Positions 45,234-47,393 of a stretch of 47,393 nucleotides of DNA are shown piece by piece (position 1 is the stretch's first letter; each line of letters starts with the position of its first letter). Both the position numbers and the translations under genes were made by a program. This DNA is from a virus, in IMG/VR virus record IMGVR_UViG_3300019458_000053, positions 1 to 47,393 of that record; one strand, given 5' to 3'. The notes beneath the pieces are model-generated. The model was given only the letters and a program-made list of their open reading frames with translations. It ran no database searches and was not told the origin of the DNA.

Positions 45234-46037
45234 ATGAACATAGAGAAACCCATACTGGGCGAGCGAGCCAAACCACCAAGCGACCGCGCGGCCCTGCGCC
45301 GGTATGTCCGAATATTCTACGACCTGCAGCGCATCCGTCTCCAGGTCGGCGGGAGGAATCGAGCGCAGAAAATCGAACTGCACGAGATAGACCTGGCCAG
45401 GCTCGCGGCCCGCGAAGCCGAGCTACGCAAGGTCGAGCGCGACGCGCTCCATGACGTCGAGGAATGCCTGCGGCGTTTCCCGTTCTACACGAATGTCCTC
45501 AAGGGCCGCTACAGGGGCCTGGGGCCGACAATGGCCGGCGTCATCATGGCCGAGTTCGACGTCGAGAAGGCGACCACGGTTAGCAAGATGTGGGCGTTCG
45601 CTGGTCTGCACACCGAAATCGACCCGAAGAATCCCGAACTGCGGCGCGCACCGCGACCACGGCGCGGCGAGAAGCTGCCGTACAACGCATGGCTGCGCAC
45701 GAAGCTTGTCGGCGTGCTGGCCGAGTGTCTGATCAAAGCGAAATCGCCAGTCACGAAATTCTACTACGACTACAAGCACCGCAAGGCGACGGCAGGCTGG
45801 GGAAAATCAGACGGCCACCGCCACAACGCGGCCAAGCGTTACATGATCAAGATGCTACTCGCTGACCTGTGGGCCGCATGGCGCGAGTTCGCCGGGCTGC
45901 CTATTCGGCTAACGTATCACGAAGAGTATCAGGGGCACATTCACGGCGCGGGACCGGCAGTCGAGTCCGCGCCGCTCGATGGCGAACTATCCGACGAGGT
46001 AGATGCCGAGATGGAATTACTGGAAGGTGCGGCATGA
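45234..46037 (+). CDS. IS110 transposase C-terminal-like (Transposase_20 / HhH) protein
   Basis: This encodes 267 residues. ATG 45234 follows GAGGAGCG; an upstream ATG at 45174 would add 20 repeat-like residues (SERAIKSEKTVHE). An N-terminal long helix is followed by YRGLGPTMAGVIMAEFDVEK, MWAFAGLHTEIDP, YNAWLRTKLVGVLAECL, SPVTKFYYDYKHRKA and HRHNAAKRYMIKMLLADLW. These lines match the C-terminal domain of IS110-family recombinases (helix-hairpin-helix, AGL, LR, Y, Rxxxx motifs). The DEDD RuvC-like N-domain and the catalytic Ser region are absent. It is probably an exapted phage DNA-binding protein. The 102-bp gap before it (45132-45233) holds imperfect repeats (GAGCGAGCC, ATAGAGAAACCC). Confidence 0.65.
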   Translation: MNIEKPILGERAKPPSDRAALRRYVRIFYDLQRIRLQVGGRNRAQKIELHEIDLARLAAREAELRKVERDALHDVEECLRRFPFYTNVLKGRYRGLGPTMAGVIMAEFDVEKATTVSKMWAFAGLHTEIDPKNPELRRAPRPRRGEKLPYNAWLRTKLVGVLAECLIKAKSPVTKFYYDYKHRKATAGWGKSDGHRHNAAKRYMIKMLLADLWAAWREFAGLPIRLTYHEEYQGHIHGAGPAVESAPLDGELSDEVDAEMELLEGAA

Positions 46038-46075
46038 TGAACAGGAAATCGAAGCGCGTGAAGGAGCGATCATGA
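46034..46075 (+). CDS. 13-residue basic leader ORF
   Basis: ATG 46034 overlaps the IS110-like stop and the ORF MMNRKSKRVKERS ends at TGA 46073-46075, overlapping the next ATG 46072. The ribosome site of the next gene (AAGGAGCG, 46060-46067) lies within this ORF. It probably couples translation of its neighbours. Confidence 0.4.
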   Translation: MMNRKSKRVKERS

Positions 46076-46395
46076 GTGATACGGACACGATGGGCGGAAC
46101 TATTAAAGTCGGCTGGCAGATCAGCGAACGCGGACTTGGAATCGAGCACATCCAGCGCGAAATGACGAAGGATGAACTGGCAAAACTCTACGAGAGAATC
46201 GAAGAGTTGGTTTGCGCCGCCTTTCATCAGCGCGTCACCGTCTGGATCGATGGCGAAGACAAGCCGGGCGTGGATGTATTTTTGGAGGCACCTTACATGG
46301 GCGATTGCGACATCGAGATCGATGATGGCCTGGTGAATGGCAGTCTCGAAGACCTACGACGGGACTTGGAAAACGCTAAGAAAGATGGTGACTAA
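46072..46395 (+). CDS. Hypothetical acidic protein
   Basis: This encodes 107 residues with AAGGAGCGATC before the ATG. The sequence IEHIQREMTKDELAKLYERI, EELVCAAFHQRVTVWIDGED and DCDIEIDDGLVNGSLEDLRR is rich in acidic helix. No domain is recognised. The start at 46072 is chosen for its ribosome site; a longer in-frame start at 46003 lies inside the preceding gene. Confidence 0.65.
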   Translation: MSDTDTMGGTIKVGWQISERGLGIEHIQREMTKDELAKLYERIEELVCAAFHQRVTVWIDGEDKPGVDVFLEAPYMGDCDIEIDDGLVNGSLEDLRRDLENAKKDGD

Positions 46396-46962
46396 ATGAT
46401 CCCGCTGTGGAATGCGACCACCTTGCGCAAGATCAAGAAACTACCTGCGTGCGACAGGTGCCGCAGAGCGCAGGCGAATTCAAGTCCAGCGCGCATGGGT
46501 GCCGCCTTGCAACAAGCAGATGGATCTTGCTTCGCGATCGGTAATGTCGATTGGTGCAACGGGTGTTTGCGCGAAATCCTGGCGGCCGGTTGGCGAGGGG
46601 CGATTGTTGTTGGCCGAGAAGAGGAGCGTGAACCGCTCACGGACAACATGCACGACGAAACCATCCGGCGCTGGTGTCACAACGAGATGCGCGCGCACGT
46701 TGACAGTGTGGCCTATCGTCGAGCAAAGGCCATCCTCGCGATGGTCGATTGCGCCGTTGCGCCGCCATGGCTTGCTGATGCCGCTGAGGCTCTCGGTCGA
46801 GTGCGCCCGTGTGACGGCGCTCCGCTCGCGCTCAACTGGAATCAGGTACTCCAAGAGATCCACGAACTGCGCGACGAGCGCGACCATTGGAAGAAGCGTG
46901 CCGAATCGGCCGAGTACGCGCTCACGCCATTCCTTGACGAGAGCGGCCAGGTGGCACGATGA
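46396..46962 (+). CDS. Zinc-finger-like protein with C-terminal coiled coil
   Basis: This encodes 188 residues, starting immediately after the upstream TAA. CDRCRRAQ (about residue 19) and WCNGCLREI (about residue 53) give a four-Cys pattern, with a further WCHNEM near residue 94. The C-terminus (QVLQEIHELRDERDHWKKRA) is coiled coil, a common ending of early phage proteins. Function is unknown; DNA or RNA binding is plausible. Confidence 0.6.
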   Translation: MIPLWNATTLRKIKKLPACDRCRRAQANSSPARMGAALQQADGSCFAIGNVDWCNGCLREILAAGWRGAIVVGREEEREPLTDNMHDETIRRWCHNEMRAHVDSVAYRRAKAILAMVDCAVAPPWLADAAEALGRVRPCDGAPLALNWNQVLQEIHELRDERDHWKKRAESAEYALTPFLDESGQVAR

Positions 46963-46989
46963 ATCACTAGAACAGAAAGAAGATCCCCG

Positions 46990-47393
46990 ATGACCTACGA
47001 AACAATTCTCCCGAAGCTGACCGAAATCATCGACCGTGGGCTGTGCTCTGGCGCGGGCAAAAACCCTGACGGCCAGGTGTGCATCCAGCAGGCGATTGCT
47101 CTCGCCTGCGACCTGCCGTTCGACGACAAGCCGTCCTGCGTCGCTGCCGCTGTGCGATCAGGCTCGCTGCACCTCAACGAGGCTCGCTGGTCGGACGAGA
47201 AAGCCCGCGCCGACGGTATGCGCAAGCTGGCGATTGCGCAGCTAGGCTCTGCTGGCGACGGATTTGACGGGATCAAATTCGCGGAAACCGTGGCACTGGA
47301 ATGCGTGCGGCAGGTGTTGCCGATTTGTTTGCGCGCGGCAGTAGGGATCGAAGAAAAACTGATCGACGCGTGCCAAAACGCGGCCGATCTCCC
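46990..47393 (+). CDS. N-terminal domain of Ala-rich repeat protein (3' end cut by window edge)
   Basis: At least 134 residues are open to the window end. MTYETILPKLTEIIDRGLCS, then GAGKNPDGQVCIQQAIALAC and KARADGMRKLAIAQLGSAGD, form a compact helical domain. It ends DACQNAADLP just where Ala becomes frequent. I take bases 1-363 to be its repeat and C-terminal cap. Direct joining would leave the frame off by one base, so about 1 (mod 3) bases are missing or the last few bases are wrong. Function is unknown. Confidence 0.7.
   Translation, partial: MTYETILPKLTEIIDRGLCSGAGKNPDGQVCIQQAIALACDLPFDDKPSCVAAAVRSGSLHLNEARWSDEKARADGMRKLAIAQLGSAGDGFDGIKFAETVALECVRQVLPICLRAAVGIEEKLIDACQNAADL

Overview
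The window looks like an almost complete genome of a tailed, contractile-tail bacteriophage (myovirus morphology) from an uncultured or little-studied source. GC is high (around 60% by eye, not measured) and genes are packed with ATGA/TGATG overlaps. All genes but one (10369-10734) lie on the + strand. The structural set (DUF1073 portal, Mu F-like head protein, DUF2213 protease/scaffold, DUF2190-type cement, DUF2184 capsid, DUF4054, DUF3383 sheath, DUF3277 tube) is the one known from AP22-like and related myoviruses. The host is probably Gram-negative (lipoproteins, spanin-like membrane/coiled-coil proteins, M15-type endolysin), but the sequence does not name it. I see no integrase, CI-like repressor, DNA polymerase, primase or tRNA gene.

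Layout. 1-3202: small accessory genes (zinc ribbon, membrane proteins, pentapeptide repeats). 3298-3426: remnant of a DNA methyltransferase. 3504-6621: replication operon (helicase loader-like protein, DnaB helicase, ASCH, HNH-like protein). 6757-9147: DUF932-like gene under its own promoter, then zinc-binding proteins. 9254-11034: metallopeptidase-like, membrane and coiled-coil genes, plus the single reverse-strand membrane gene. 11038-15456: terminase small and large subunits, separated by four structural or adhesin-like genes. 15453-22639: head and neck. 22650-31000: sheath, tube, tail chaperone with a -1 frameshift, tape measure, baseplate. 30988-37522: fibres and adhesins, with a gpI-like baseplate gene displaced among them. 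37536-39085: membrane protein, M15 endolysin, RuvC-like resolvase. 39086-39631: non-coding, strongly structured DNA with a promoter. 39632-42122: lipoprotein, sigma region-4-like regulator, Ala-rich protein, small regulators. 42170-44700: sliding-clamp-like protein, excisionase-like HTH, RecT-like annealing protein and PD-(D/E)XK nuclease. 44697-47393: lytic transglycosylase, IS110 C-terminal-like protein, small genes, and the front half of an Ala-rich repeat gene.

The back half of that gene type is at bases 1-363, so the linear window is best read as a circular (or circularly permuted) genome broken inside a GCC-triplet tract. On that reading 39.6 kb through the junction to 3.2 kb is one continuous accessory and early region.

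The points most worth a second look are: (1) a family of four promoters sharing a CGATTCGGGC-like block directly before the -10, each driving an early gene, with a phage sigma region-4 protein encoded just upstream of one of them; (2) the 546-bp structured non-coding region with a 17-bp GNRA-capped hairpin ahead of a Cys-rich lipoprotein gene; (3) the repeat-bearing Ala-rich gene spanning the contig ends; (4) the canonical T TTT TTA frameshift in the tail chaperone; and (5) a stand-alone IS110 transposase C-terminal-like protein.
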